Assembly (NCBI GenBank): GCA_030433005.1 | Contig: JAUILQ010000004.1 | Span: forward strand, 62,001-126,000 | DNA length: 64,000 nt | Direction: 5' to 3' | Source of the DNA: Alphaproteobacteria bacterium | Lineage (GTDB): Bacteria; Pseudomonadota; Alphaproteobacteria; Kiloniellales; DSM-21159 | Part shown: positions 52,145 through 61,617 of the stretch, piece after piece | Layout: the number at the start of each line of letters is the position of its first letter | How positions within the stretch are numbered: position 1 is the stretch's first letter | Program-made: the position numbers and the translations under genes | Notes under the pieces: model-generated | Databases searched by the model: none | What the model was told of the DNA's origin: nothing | The model's input: only the letters and a program-made list of their open reading frames with translations

Positions 52145-54451
52145 CTAGCTGCCGGCCAGCCGGTGCGGCGGCGGCGCGGCAGCGTCGAGGGCCGAGAGCA
52201 CGCCGTCGACGCTGAGCAGCTCGGGCAGCGCCCTGCCCTCCGGCAGCGCCGGGCCGTAGACCGCGTTGAACGGGATGCCGTAGCGGCCGAAGCTGGCGAG
52301 GTAAGCGGCGATCGCCGGATCCGGCCGCGTCCAGTCGCCGCGCAGGCGCACGACCTCGCTGCCGCCCAGCGCCGCGCGCACCGCCGCGTCGTCGAGCACC
52401 AGGCTCTTGTTGACCTGGCAGGTGATGCACCACTCGGCCGTGACGTCGACGAAGACCACCTTGCCGGCCGCGACCAGGCGCGGGATCGCCGCGGCGTCGA
52501 GCGGCCGCCAGTCGGCGGCATCGGCGCCCGGCGCCGGGCGCAGCGGCGGTGCCAGGGCCGGTGCCAGAGCTTGCGGGGGCGCCGCGACGACCGCCAGCAG
52601 CACCAGGGCGACGGCCGGCGCGCCGAGCCGCGCGAACGGGCGCGGCAGCCGGCGGCGCAGCGCGACCAGCAGGCCGAGCGCGACCAGCAGGCCGCCGGCC
52701 AGCAGGGCCAGCGGCCAGCCGACCTGCGCGGCCAGGACCGACAGCAGCCAGATCGCCGTGCCGGCGAGCGCCAGCCCGAGCAGGCGGCGCAGCGTCACCA
52801 TCCAGGGTCCGGGGCGCGGCAGGCGGGTCGCCAGCGCGGGAGCCGCGGCGACCAGCAGGTAGGGCAGCGCCAGGCCCAGGCCGAGCGCGGCGAAGACCGC
52901 CAGGATCTCGGGCGCGCCGCGTGACAGGGCGAAGCCGACCGCGGTGCCCAGGAAGGGCGCCGAGCAGGGCGTCGCAAGCAGGGTTGCGAAGGCGCCGGTG
53001 GCGAAGTTGCCGAGCAGGCTGTGGCCGCCGTGGGCGTCCGGACGGCCGCCGACGCTGCCCAGGCCGCCGAGCCAGCCGGGCAGCGGGATCTCGAAGAGGC
53101 CGAAGAGATTGAGGGCGAACAGCGTGACGACCAGGGCCATGGCGGCCAGGAACAGCGGCTGCTGGAACTGGATGCCCCAGCCGACCGCGAGGCCCGCGGC
53201 CTTGACCGCGATGGCGAGGCCGGCGAGCACCAGGAACGAGGCCAGGATGCCGGCCGCCGAGGCCAGGAAGGACAGGCGCACCGCGCCGGATTCGCGACCG
53301 CCGTGGCCGACCGCCGAGAGCAGCTTGATCGACAGCACCGGCAGCACGCAGGGCATCAGGTTGAGCACGAGGCCGCCGAGCACGGCGAGCGCCAGGATCG
53401 CCGGCAGCCCGCGCCCGGCGTCGCTCGCGCCGCCTCGGCTCGCGGATCCGGAGCCGGTCTGCGGGCCGCCCGCGGCGGCCGGCGCGGCAAGGCTCGCGGC
53501 GTCGAGCGGCCGCAGGGAGACCCGGGTCTCCAGACCCCGGTTGCCGTCGACCAGCGTCAGGGTGACCGGCGTGCCAGCGAGCGGCCGCTCGCCCTGCGGC
53601 CCGAAGCCGACCGGCAGACGCAGGATCGCCTCGCGGCCCTCGGGGCCGAGCCGGACGTCGGGGGCGCCGAAGCGCAGCCCCGCCGGCCCCTCGACCAGCA
53701 GGTCCGGCCCGGCCAGCGGGATCGCCGAGCGGACCCGGGCGACCAGCGCCGGCCCCTCGCCCGCGCCGCCATCGCCCTCGACCAGGCCGACCGCCTGCAG
53801 CCCCAGGCCGCTGCGCCCGGCATCGTTGCCGGAGTCGCTTCCCGAGTCGCCCGCAACCTCGGGAACGCGCGCCCGGAAGCGGTCGATCAGGAAGGCTTCG
53901 CGGGCCGGTTGCGCGGCGCCGGGCGGCAGCTCCAGGCGCACCGTCTCGCTGTGCGGAACGCAGATCTCCTCGCAGACCAGGTAGTCGACCCGCGCGGCGA
54001 GGCGCAGCGGCTCGCCGGGCTGGCCGGCACGGGCCGCGACCGGGAAGACGACCTCGTCCTCGTAGCCGAAGGTCTCGAGACCGAACAGCGTGAAGCGGTG
54101 CGGTACCGGCCAGAGCATCTCGCTCTCGGCGAGGTTGTCCGAGCCGCTCCAGTCGGTCGTGACCGGGAAGCCGGCGTCGCCGGGCGAGCGCCAGTAGGTC
54201 TTCCAGCCTTCCTCCAGTTCGATCTGCAACCCGAGCCGCAGTTCGCCCGTTTCACCGACCGTGTCGCTCGCCGACACGAGGCGAACCCGGCCCTGCTCGT
54301 TGGCCGCCCAGGGTCCGGCGGCGGCCAGCGCGGCGCTCGGCGCCAGGTTGACGGCGGCGAGGAGGATCAGCGAGGCGAGCAGACGGTACACGCGGCCGGA
54401 AGCCCTTGAAGCTGGAGGATCGGTAACCTTTTTCTGAAGGCCGAGTGGCAT
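52145..54451 (-). CDS. DsbD/ScsB-like protein-disulfide reductase
   Basis: Carries electrons from cytoplasmic thioredoxin across the membrane to periplasmic partners. The 768-aa protein has an N-terminal signal segment (LLASLILLAAVNLAPSAALA), a periplasmic alpha domain with a Cys pair (DYLVCEEICVPH), a membrane beta domain of about eight helices with LMPCVLPVLSIK and LATPCSAPF, and a C-terminal thioredoxin domain VTAEWCITCQVN. The arrangement resembles ScsB. The ATG at 54451 leaves a polar stretch before the signal; GTG 54391 (YRLLASL) is an attractive alternative. Confidence 0.92.
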   Translation of the reverse strand: MPLGLQKKVTDPPASRASGRVYRLLASLILLAAVNLAPSAALAAAGPWAANEQGRVRLVSASDTVGETGELRLGLQIELEEGWKTYWRSPGDAGFPVTTDWSGSDNLAESEMLWPVPHRFTLFGLETFGYEDEVVFPVAARAGQPGEPLRLAARVDYLVCEEICVPHSETVRLELPPGAAQPAREAFLIDRFRARVPEVAGDSGSDSGNDAGRSGLGLQAVGLVEGDGGAGEGPALVARVRSAIPLAGPDLLVEGPAGLRFGAPDVRLGPEGREAILRLPVGFGPQGERPLAGTPVTLTLVDGNRGLETRVSLRPLDAASLAAPAAAGGPQTGSGSASRGGASDAGRGLPAILALAVLGGLVLNLMPCVLPVLSIKLLSAVGHGGRESGAVRLSFLASAAGILASFLVLAGLAIAVKAAGLAVGWGIQFQQPLFLAAMALVVTLFALNLFGLFEIPLPGWLGGLGSVGGRPDAHGGHSLLGNFATGAFATLLATPCSAPFLGTAVGFALSRGAPEILAVFAALGLGLALPYLLVAAAPALATRLPRPGPWMVTLRRLLGLALAGTAIWLLSVLAAQVGWPLALLAGGLLVALGLLVALRRRLPRPFARLGAPAVALVLLAVVAAPPQALAPALAPPLRPAPGADAADWRPLDAAAIPRLVAAGKVVFVDVTAEWCITCQVNKSLVLDDAAVRAALGGSEVVRLRGDWTRPDPAIAAYLASFGRYGIPFNAVYGPALPEGRALPELLSVDGVLSALDAAAPPPHRLAGS

Positions 54452-54610
54452 ATAGTATCGTTGGACGCGGCCGGATCGTCACGAAGTCGTGGGGACGATG
54501 CGTCCGCAGGCCGCAGCCGGCGCCGGGGCCTCTCCGGGCGCCGTCGCCGCGGCGGGAGAGGTCATGAGCAGGCAGCCCATGAGGAGCCAGTGAGCAGCAA
54601 GCAGGACTCC

Positions 54611-55189
54611 ATGTTCGATCGTCTGACCACGTCCGACGGCAACTTCCTGACCGGCAAGCTGCTGATCGCCATGCCGAGCATGCAGGATCCCTGGTTCGAG
54701 CGCTCGGTCGTCTATCTCTGCGCGCACAGCGAGGAGTGGGCGATGGGCCTGGTGCTCAACCGGCTGGTCGACAGCCTCAGCTTTCCCGACCTGCTCGACC
54801 AGCTCGGCATCGAGCACGAGACGCTGCGGCCGATCCAGGTGCATTTCGGCGGGCCGGTCGAGACCGGCCGCGGCTTCGTCCTGCACTCGACCGAGTACCT
54901 GCAGGACTCGAGCCTGCAGATCGACGAGACCGTGGCCCTGACCGCGACGGTCGACATCCTGCGCGACATCGCGCAGGACCGCGGCCCGCGCAACCACCTG
55001 CTTGCGCTCGGCTACGCCGGCTGGGGGCCCGGCCAGCTCGACCAGGAGATCCAGGCCAACGGCTGGCTGATCGTCGACCCCGACGAGACGCTGCTGTTCA
55101 ACACAGACCTCGACGCCAAGTGGCAGCGCGCGGTCGACAAGATCGGCCTCGACATCGGCAAGCTGAGCGGCTTCGCCGGTCACGCCTGA
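54611..55189 (+). CDS. YqgE/AlgH family protein
   Basis: The 192-aa product from ATG 54611 (MFDRLTTSDGNFLTGKLLIAMPSMQDPWFERSVVYLCAH) has the YqgE signature, including MGLVLNR, HFGGPVETGRGFVLHS, YAGWGPGQLDQEIQANGWL and WQRAVDKIG. In-frame GTG 54590 would add seven residues. The family lacks a firm function. Divergent from the DsbD-like gene. Confidence 0.92.
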   Translation: MFDRLTTSDGNFLTGKLLIAMPSMQDPWFERSVVYLCAHSEEWAMGLVLNRLVDSLSFPDLLDQLGIEHETLRPIQVHFGGPVETGRGFVLHSTEYLQDSSLQIDETVALTATVDILRDIAQDRGPRNHLLALGYAGWGPGQLDQEIQANGWLIVDPDETLLFNTDLDAKWQRAVDKIGLDIGKLSGFAGHA

Positions 55190-55208
55190 GCGACGCTTCG
55201 GTCGTTCT

Positions 55209-55859
55209 CTACAGGCGTTCGGGGCCGGCGGGCCGGCGGTCGCCCGCCAGCAGCGCGTGCAGCACGTGGTCCTGCCAGCGGCCGTCAATCATGAGGTACT
55301 CGCGGGCCAGGCCCTCCTCCTGGAAGCCGAGCTGCGCCAGCAGCCCGCGGCTCGGCTGGTTCGCCGGCAGGCAGGCCGCCTCGACCCGGTGCAGGCCCAG
55401 ACTGTCGAAGCTCCAGTCGAGCAGCAGCCCGAGCGCATCGCGCATGTAGCCGCAGCGGGCGTGCCGGCGGCCGATCCAGTAGCCCAGGCTGGCGGTCTGC
55501 GAGACGCCGCGGCGCAGGTTGGTCAGCGAGGCGCCGCCGACCAGGTAGTCGGCGCCCGGCCGCTCGCCGGGATGCAGCTCGCCGCGCCGGAAGATCAGGA
55601 AGGCGTAGCCGCTGCCGGCCTCGCGCTCGCGCGCGTACTGCCGGATGCGCCGCCGGAAGGCCGTCACGGTGAGCGCGTCGGCCGGCCAGCTCGGCTCCCA
55701 GGGCGTCAGGAACGAGCGGCTCTCGCGCCTGAGGTCGGCCCAGGCCCGCCAGTCGTCGATCTTCGGGGGCCGCAGGTAGAGGCGCTCGCCGTCCAGGCGC
55801 GGACCGAGCGGGGTGGACCACAGGCCCGGCAGCCCGCGGACCGGCGGCGACCACCTCAT
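55209..55859 (-). CDS. GNAT family N-acetyltransferase, RimJ/RimL-like
   Basis: A 216-aa protein with a GNAT fold: acceptor-binding segment RLYLRPPKIDDWRAWADLRRESRSFL, ASLGYWIGRRHARCGYMRDALGLLLDWSF with the acetyl-CoA motif, and HRVEAACLPANQPSRGLLAQLGFQEEGLAREYLMIDGRWQDHVLHAL. This resembles ribosomal-protein serine/alanine N-acetyltransferases of the RimJ type. The start overlaps the stop of the M16 peptidase gene. Confidence 0.92.
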   Translation of the reverse strand: MRWSPPVRGLPGLWSTPLGPRLDGERLYLRPPKIDDWRAWADLRRESRSFLTPWEPSWPADALTVTAFRRRIRQYAREREAGSGYAFLIFRRGELHPGERPGADYLVGGASLTNLRRGVSQTASLGYWIGRRHARCGYMRDALGLLLDWSFDSLGLHRVEAACLPANQPSRGLLAQLGFQEEGLAREYLMIDGRWQDHVLHALLAGDRRPAGPERL

Positions 55860-57148
55860 GCGCCGGCGGCGGCGATCCGCGGCGCCGGGCCGCCCAGCCT
55901 TTCGAGCAGCCGGTCGTAGCTCTCGACGCCGGCGCCCGGGCCGAGCAGCGTCAGGCTCGGCGGGCTGGCGAGCAGGCGCGAGACGACGCGCGAGATGTCC
56001 TCGGGGCCGACGGCCTCGACCCTGGCCACCGTCTCCTCCGGCGGAATCGGCCGGCCGTGCGCCAGGATGCCGCCGCCCAGGGCCTCGGCGCGGGCCGAGG
56101 TGCGCTCGCGGCTCATCAGGATCGAGGCCTTGAGCTGCGCCTTGGCGCGCGCCAGCTCGGCCTCGCCGACCGGCTGGCCGGCGACCTTGCCGAGCTCGTC
56201 GCAGAAGATCGGCAGCAGCTCGCCGGCCTCGGCCTCGCCGGTGCCGGCGTAGAGACCGAACAGGCCGCTGTCGGTCTGGCCGTTGAGGAACGAGAAGACC
56301 GAGTAGACCAGGCCGCGCTTCTCGCGCACCTCCTGAAACAGCCGCGAGGACATGCCGCCGCCGAACAGCGTCGAGAAGACCTGGCCGGCGTAGTAGTCGG
56401 GATCCTCGATACCGAAGCCCTCGAAGCCGAGCAGCAGGTGGAGCTGCTCCAGGTCGCGCTCGAAGCGCGCCTCGCCGCCGGCGTAGGTCGGCGGCGCCTG
56501 CCCGGCGTCGCTCTCCGCGCGCAGTCCGCCGAAGGCTTCGGCGGCGCGCTCGACGAGGGCGCCGTGCTCGAGCCGGCCGGCCGCCGAGAGCACCATGCGC
56601 CGCGCGCCGTAGCGCGAGCCGAGGTAGTCGAACAGCGCCTGGCGCGGCAAGCCGGCGATGATCTCGGCGCGCCCGAGCACCGGCCAGCCGATCGGCTGGT
56701 CCGGGTAGGCGACCTCCTGGAAGTAGTCGAAGATGATGTCGTCCGGCGTGTCCTCGGCCTGGCCGAGTTCCTGCAGCACGACGGCGCGCTCGCGCTTGAG
56801 CTCCTCCTCCTCGAAGGTCGAGTTCTGCAGGATGTCGGCCAGCAGGTCGAGCGCCAGCGGCAGGTCGTCGGCCAGCACCTTGGCGTAGTAGGCCGTGGTC
56901 TCGCGGCCGGTGTAGGCGTTGAGGTGGCCGCCGACCGCCTCGATCTCCTCGGCGATCGCCTGGGCCGAGCGGCGCGCCGTGCCCTTGAAGGCCATGTGCT
57001 CGAGCAGGTGCGCGACGCCGTTCGCCTCGGCCGGCTCGTGGCGCGTGCCGACGCCGACCCAGACGCCGAGCGACACCGATTCGACCGTGTCCATGCGGTC
57101 GCTGGCGATCGTCAGGCCGTTGGCCAGATGGCTGATCTCGACGCTCAT
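55856..57148 (-). CDS. M16 family zinc peptidase (processing-peptidase-like)
   Basis: The 430-aa product begins MSVEISHLANGLTIASDRMD and has the inverted zinc motif HLLEH (H47-H51) with the distal glutamates in KRERAVVLQELGQAEDTP. The second, catalytically inert half contains GGGMSSRLFQEVREKRGLVYSV. This is the bacterial relative of the mitochondrial processing peptidase beta subunit. ATGA overlaps with thrC upstream and with the GNAT gene downstream suggest one translationally coupled operon. Confidence 0.95.
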   Translation of the reverse strand: MSVEISHLANGLTIASDRMDTVESVSLGVWVGVGTRHEPAEANGVAHLLEHMAFKGTARRSAQAIAEEIEAVGGHLNAYTGRETTAYYAKVLADDLPLALDLLADILQNSTFEEEELKRERAVVLQELGQAEDTPDDIIFDYFQEVAYPDQPIGWPVLGRAEIIAGLPRQALFDYLGSRYGARRMVLSAAGRLEHGALVERAAEAFGGLRAESDAGQAPPTYAGGEARFERDLEQLHLLLGFEGFGIEDPDYYAGQVFSTLFGGGMSSRLFQEVREKRGLVYSVFSFLNGQTDSGLFGLYAGTGEAEAGELLPIFCDELGKVAGQPVGEAELARAKAQLKASILMSRERTSARAEALGGGILAHGRPIPPEETVARVEAVGPEDISRVVSRLLASPPSLTLLGPGAGVESYDRLLERLGGPAPRIAAAGA

Positions 57149-58560
57149 GCCGCGGCTCCCGTCAGCGCCGAGCGCCGGCGGATGTGCGCCTTCAGGGCCT
57201 CGGCCTCGGCCGGCAGGGTCTCATAGCGCTCGGGCCGTTCGTAGAGGTCGGCCAGGCGCTCGGGCAGCGGCGGCCGCTCGCCGGTCGCCCGCTCGACCGC
57301 GTCGGGGAACTTGGCCGGGTGCGCGGTGCCCAGCGCGACCAGCGGCACCGCGCGGTCGAGCCCGCCCTCCAGGTGGCGCGCCGCGGCGGTACCGACCGCC
57401 GAGTGCGGGTCGAGCAGCTCGCCCGATTCGCGCCGGCGCAGGGCCATCTCCTCGAGCGTGCCGGCATCGTCCAGGCGGAAGCCCTGGAAGTCGGCGCGGA
57501 TCGCCTGCCAGAGCTGCCGGCCGGTGTCGATCCGCCGGTCCGCGCGGAAGCGGCCCAGCAGGTCGCGTACCAGCCCGGGATCGCGGTCGGCGGCCTCGAA
57601 CAGCAGGCGCTCGAAGTTGCTGGAGACCTGGATGTCCATCGAGGGCGAGAGGGTCGGCACCACCCCCTCCATGGCCAGCTCGCCGCTCTCGAAGAAGCGC
57701 GCCAGGATGTCGTTGGCGTTCGAGGCGACGATCAGGCGCTCGACCGGCAGGCCCATGCGCTTGGCGGCGTAGCCGGCGAAGACGTTACCGAAGTTGCCGG
57801 TCGGCACGACGAAGGACAGCGGCCGCGTGCCGCCGCCGAGCGCCAGCCCTGCCGCGAAGTAGTAGACGATCTGGGCCATGACCCGCGCCCAGTTGATCGA
57901 GTTGACCGCCGACAGCCGGTACTCGGCGCGGAAGGCGCGGTCGCCGAACAGCGCCTTCACCAGGTCCTGGCAGTCGTCGAAGCTGCCCTCGATCGCGACG
58001 TTGTGGACGTTGTCGGCGGCGACCGTGGTCATCTGCCGACGCTGCACCTCGCTGGTCCGGCCCTTCGGGTGCAGCATGAAGATCTCGACGTTGGCGCGGT
58101 CGCGGCAGGCCTCGATCGCCGCCGAGCCGGTGTCGCCGGAGGTCGCGCCGACGATGGTCAGGCGCTGGCCGCGGGCCGACAGCACGGCGTCGAACAGCAG
58201 CCCGAGCAGCTGCAGCGCGACGTCCTTGAAGGCCAGGGTCGGCCCGTGGAACAGCTCGAGCAGCCAGAGCCGCTGGTCGAGCTGGCGCAGCGGCGTCACC
58301 GCGGCGTGCTCGAAGCCGGCGTAGGCCTCGGCGACGAGCAGCTCGAAGCGCTCCTCGACCGCCGAGCCGACGACGAAGGGGCGCATGATGCGCGCCGCGA
58401 GCTCCGGATAGGGCAGGCCGGCGAGGCCGCGCAGCGTGTCGGGGTCGAAACGCGGCCAAGCCTCGGGCAGGTAGAGCCCGCCGTCCTCTGCGAGGCCGGT
58501 CAGCAGCGTGTCGTCGAAATCGAGGACCGGGGCGTCGCCGCGGGTCGAGCAGTAGCGCAT
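57145..58560 (-). CDS. thrC: Threonine synthase
   Basis: PLP enzyme converting O-phosphohomoserine to threonine. The 471-aa product from ATG 58560 (MRYCSTRGDAPVLDFDDTLLTGLAEDGGLYLP) carries the PLP lysine in GPTLAFKDVALQ, ATSGDTGSAA and VPTGNFGNVFAGY. The track ORF begins four codons earlier at TTG. The stop overlaps the M16 start as ATGA. Works with thrB (48327-49289). Confidence 0.96.
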   Translation of the reverse strand: MRYCSTRGDAPVLDFDDTLLTGLAEDGGLYLPEAWPRFDPDTLRGLAGLPYPELAARIMRPFVVGSAVEERFELLVAEAYAGFEHAAVTPLRQLDQRLWLLELFHGPTLAFKDVALQLLGLLFDAVLSARGQRLTIVGATSGDTGSAAIEACRDRANVEIFMLHPKGRTSEVQRRQMTTVAADNVHNVAIEGSFDDCQDLVKALFGDRAFRAEYRLSAVNSINWARVMAQIVYYFAAGLALGGGTRPLSFVVPTGNFGNVFAGYAAKRMGLPVERLIVASNANDILARFFESGELAMEGVVPTLSPSMDIQVSSNFERLLFEAADRDPGLVRDLLGRFRADRRIDTGRQLWQAIRADFQGFRLDDAGTLEEMALRRRESGELLDPHSAVGTAAARHLEGGLDRAVPLVALGTAHPAKFPDAVERATGERPPLPERLADLYERPERYETLPAEAEALKAHIRRRSALTGAAA

Positions 58561-58653
58561 GAAGGAGTCCAAAAATTCCGGAGAGGCACTCTAGGGGGCG
58601 GGCCTCGGCTATCGCAAGCCGCAGGCCCGCGGAGACGGCGATGTCGGCGCGCC

Positions 58654-60201
58654 TCAGGAAGCGAGATAGCGCGCTTTCAGGTGGGCCTTGAAGACCTCGG
58701 GATCCAGCGGCCGGCCGGTCGCCCGCTCGACCAGCCCGGCGGTGTCGGTGAGCGAGGCGCGGCCGTGGACCTCCTGGCGCAGCCAGCCGAGCAGCGGCGC
58801 GAAGTCGCCGCGGCCGATGGCCTCGGGGATCTCCGGCCGCGCGCGCCGCGCGGCGTCGAAGAACTGCGCGGCCAGCAGGGCGCCCAGGGTGTAGGTCGGG
58901 AAGTAGCCGAAGCCGCCGGCGAACCAGTGGATGTCCTGCAGGCATCCCAGGCGGTCGTCGGGCGGGCGCATGCCGAACAGCCGATGGAAGCCCTCGTTCC
59001 AGGCCCCGGGCAGGTCGTCGAGCGACAGCTCGCCGGCGACCAGGGCGCGCTCCAGGCGGTAGCGCAGGATGACGTGCAGCGGGTAGGTCACCTCGTCGGC
59101 GTCGACGCGAATGAAACCGGGCTCGACGCGGTGGTAGAGGCGCAGCAGGTTGTCCGGCTCCCACAACGGCCCGCTGGCGCCGAAGGCCTCGCGGGCGAGC
59201 GGCGCCAGGAAGGCGACGAACTCGGGGCTGCGGCAGGCCTGCATCTCGATCAGCAGCGACTGGCTCTCGTGCAGCGCCATGCCGCGCGCGCGGCCGACCG
59301 GCTGCAGCCGCCAGGCCGCCGGCAGGCCGCGCTCGTAGAGCGCGTGGCCGGTCTCGTGCAGCACGCCCATCATCGCGCTGGCATAGTCCTGCTCGTCGTA
59401 GCGCGTCGTGATGCGCACGTCGTCGGGCACGCCGCCGCAGAAGGGGTGGGCCGAGGTGTCGAGGCGGCCGTGATCGAAGTCGAAGCCGACGGCGGCCATC
59501 AGGCGCTCGGCCAGGGCCTTCTGGCGCGCGACCGGAAAGGGACCGGGCGGGAGCTCCCCGGACGGGCGGCTCGCCTGGCGCTCCAGCACCTCGCCCAGGA
59601 ACCCCGGGAGGAAATCGACGAGGTCGCCGAACAGCGTGTCGAGCTGCGAGACCCGCAGGCCGGACTCGTACTCGTCCATCAGCGCCTCGTAGGGCGACAG
59701 GCCGAGCGCTCCCGCCTTGGCCTCGGCCTTGCGGCGGACCAGGACGAGCAGCTCGGCGAGCAGCGGCTTGACGGCGGCGTAGTCGTCCGCCGGGCGGGCG
59801 GCGCGCCAGGCCAGCTCGCAGCGCTGGGTCGCGCGCGACAGCTCCTCGACCAGGGCGCCGTCCAGGGCCGTGGCATGGCGCCAGTCGCGGCGCATCTCGT
59901 GCAGGTTGGCGCGCTGCCAGGCGTCGAGGCCGCCGGCCTCGGCCTCGGCGGCGTCGAGCAGCGCCTCGGTCTCGGGCGCGGCGACCAGCTCGTGGCCGAG
60001 CCGCTCGAGCACCGCCAGCTGCTCCATGCGCGCCTCGGCGCCGCCGCTCGGCATCATCGCCGCCATGTCCCACTGCAGCATGCCGCCGGCCTCCTCGAGA
60101 GCCAGGGTGCGGCGGAACCGCGCCTCCAGGCTGCGATAGGGGTCGGCGGCGGGCGGGCTGGCAGTGTCGCCGGCGGGCTGATTGGCAAGGTCGGCGGTCA
60201 T
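58654..60201 (-). CDS. M32 family metallocarboxypeptidase
   Basis: The 515-aa product has the zinc-binding HETGH (in MMGVLHETGHALYERGL) and the family motifs YDEQDYASAM, HESQSLLIEMQ, IRVDADEVTYPLHVILRYRLE, and DIHWFAGGFGYFPTYTLGALLAAQF. Cuts single residues from peptide C-termini in the cytoplasm. An N-terminal low-complexity stretch of about 20 residues precedes the domain. 93 bases separate it from thrC. Confidence 0.95.
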   Translation of the reverse strand: MTADLANQPAGDTASPPAADPYRSLEARFRRTLALEEAGGMLQWDMAAMMPSGGAEARMEQLAVLERLGHELVAAPETEALLDAAEAEAGGLDAWQRANLHEMRRDWRHATALDGALVEELSRATQRCELAWRAARPADDYAAVKPLLAELLVLVRRKAEAKAGALGLSPYEALMDEYESGLRVSQLDTLFGDLVDFLPGFLGEVLERQASRPSGELPPGPFPVARQKALAERLMAAVGFDFDHGRLDTSAHPFCGGVPDDVRITTRYDEQDYASAMMGVLHETGHALYERGLPAAWRLQPVGRARGMALHESQSLLIEMQACRSPEFVAFLAPLAREAFGASGPLWEPDNLLRLYHRVEPGFIRVDADEVTYPLHVILRYRLERALVAGELSLDDLPGAWNEGFHRLFGMRPPDDRLGCLQDIHWFAGGFGYFPTYTLGALLAAQFFDAARRARPEIPEAIGRGDFAPLLGWLRQEVHGRASLTDTAGLVERATGRPLDPEVFKAHLKARYLAS

Positions 60202-60269
60202 GGGGCTCCCATCGGTTGGCGGTGGCCCTTATAACCTGGGGCGGCGGACGTCAGAACGGGAGGGACGAC

Positions 60270-60821
60270 ATGGCAGGCAAGCTGCCGCAGAGCGACGCAC
60301 GGCGGGCCGGCGGCGGCTATGCCGCGGGCGATCCGGAGACGGAGCAGCCGTCCGGGGAGGCGCTGCACAGCTTCTCGATCGACCGGCCGAAGGCCTGGAT
60401 GCTGCTGGCCACCCACTGCCTGCTGCCCGCCTTCATCCTGTGGCGCGTGCTCGACAGCGGCATGCCGGCCCGCGAGGACTTCTTCGCGCTGGTCATCGTC
60501 CTGGCGGTCTTCGGCTTCGCCGGCTGGAGCGTGCTGCGCGAGCTGCGCACCCGCGGCGTCGCCGTGGTGCTGGAGCGCGAGGGCTTCCGCGACTACCGCC
60601 GCAGCCCGGAGCTCGTGCCCTGGTCGGCGGTCGCCGAGGCCGGCATGAAGCGCGGCATCCTGTCGCGCGGGGTCAAGATCGTGCTGGCCGACGGCAATCG
60701 GGCCGACATCGACACCTCCCTGCTGGCGATCCGGCCGCGCAAGCTGACCGGACTGATCGTCGAGCTGCTGCACGCCCGCCAGAAGCGCGAGGCCGAGGAT
60801 GAGGAAGAGGACGAGAGGTAG
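60270..60821 (+). CDS. Small two-helix membrane protein with a probable PH-like cytoplasmic domain
   Basis: A 183-aa product starting at an ATG with GGGAGGG upstream. Two adjacent hydrophobic segments (MLLATHCLLPAFILWRVL and FFALVIVLAVFGFAGWSVL) precede a beta-rich domain (VAVVLEREGFRDYRRSPELVPWSAVAEAGM...VKIVLADGNR), reminiscent of the STM3941/YdbT-type bPH fold. It ends with an acidic stretch (REAEDEEEDER). Function unknown. It runs against the flanking genes. Confidence 0.75.
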   Translation: MAGKLPQSDARRAGGGYAAGDPETEQPSGEALHSFSIDRPKAWMLLATHCLLPAFILWRVLDSGMPAREDFFALVIVLAVFGFAGWSVLRELRTRGVAVVLEREGFRDYRRSPELVPWSAVAEAGMKRGILSRGVKIVLADGNRADIDTSLLAIRPRKLTGLIVELLHARQKREAEDEEEDER

Positions 60822-60836
60822 TCTGGGGAACCGGCC

Positions 60837-61577
60837 TCAGCCGCGCCGGCGGCGCCACAGCAGGAAGACCGCCAGCAGCGCCCCTGCGAGGCCGAACCAA
60901 GTGATCGCGTAGGACAGGTGGTCGTTCTTGAGGGCGACGCGCGTGCGCCCGCCGACCGGCCACTCGCCGGCGTGCTGGCCGGGCAGCGCCGAGAGGTAGA
61001 AGCCGGTGACCGGCCGCTCCAGGCCGGCCGCCTCGGCCATGCGCGGCAGGTCGAGCCAGAGCCACTGGTTGGCCTCGGGCTTGTTGACCGGCCGGAACCA
61101 GCTGCTGCCCTGCCAGCCGCCGCGGCGCAGCAGGCCGGTCTGGACGACGCGGCCCCGCGGCAGGCCCTCGGCCCGGCTGTCCGGGTCGAGATGCGTCTCC
61201 GGCAGCCAGCCGCGGTCGATCAGCAGCGTGCGGCCGTCGTCGAGCCGGAACGGCGTGACGACGTGCTGCCCGACTTCGCCATCGAGGGTGCGCGACAGGA
61301 CGTGCAGCTCGCGGTCGTGGAGGTAGCGGCCCTCGACCGTCACCGGCCGGTACTCGGCGGCCTCGACGCCGGCGGCCAGGGCCTCGTCGAGGCCGAGCGG
61401 CGGCGCCGAGGTGCGCTCCTCGAGGCGGGCGATCAGCCCCTGCTTCCACTCCAGCCGCTGCAGCTGCCAGACGCCGAGGCCGACAAGCAGCGCCAGGGCG
61501 GCGAGCACGGCGAGCCAGGTCCAGGGGCCTGCGCCGCGGCGGCGGTCTGTGGTCGGACGGTCTGGGGAAGCGGTCAC
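60837..61577 (-). CDS. SURF1 family cytochrome c oxidase assembly protein
   Basis: A 246-aa protein with two terminal membrane helices and the SURF1 features: GVWQLQRLEWKQGLIARLEERTSAPPL after the first helix, an inner domain (YLHDRELHVLSRTLDGEVGQHVVTPFRL, LIDRGWLP), and YAITWFGLAGALLAVF at the C-terminus. Bacterial SURF1 binds heme a during oxidase biogenesis. Part of the minus-strand cta cluster. Confidence 0.93.
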   Translation of the reverse strand: MTASPDRPTTDRRRGAGPWTWLAVLAALALLVGLGVWQLQRLEWKQGLIARLEERTSAPPLGLDEALAAGVEAAEYRPVTVEGRYLHDRELHVLSRTLDGEVGQHVVTPFRLDDGRTLLIDRGWLPETHLDPDSRAEGLPRGRVVQTGLLRRGGWQGSSWFRPVNKPEANQWLWLDLPRMAEAAGLERPVTGFYLSALPGQHAGEWPVGGRTRVALKNDHLSYAITWFGLAGALLAVFLLWRRRRG

Positions 61578-61617
61578 GGAATCGGCACCGGTCCTCTCAC
61601 GGGTCCTGGGGCGCGGC

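Noticed and set aside
57184-60234. Plus-strand 1016-aa ORF over thrC and the M32 gene
   Set aside because: Antisense to two well-supported genes and of low-information composition.
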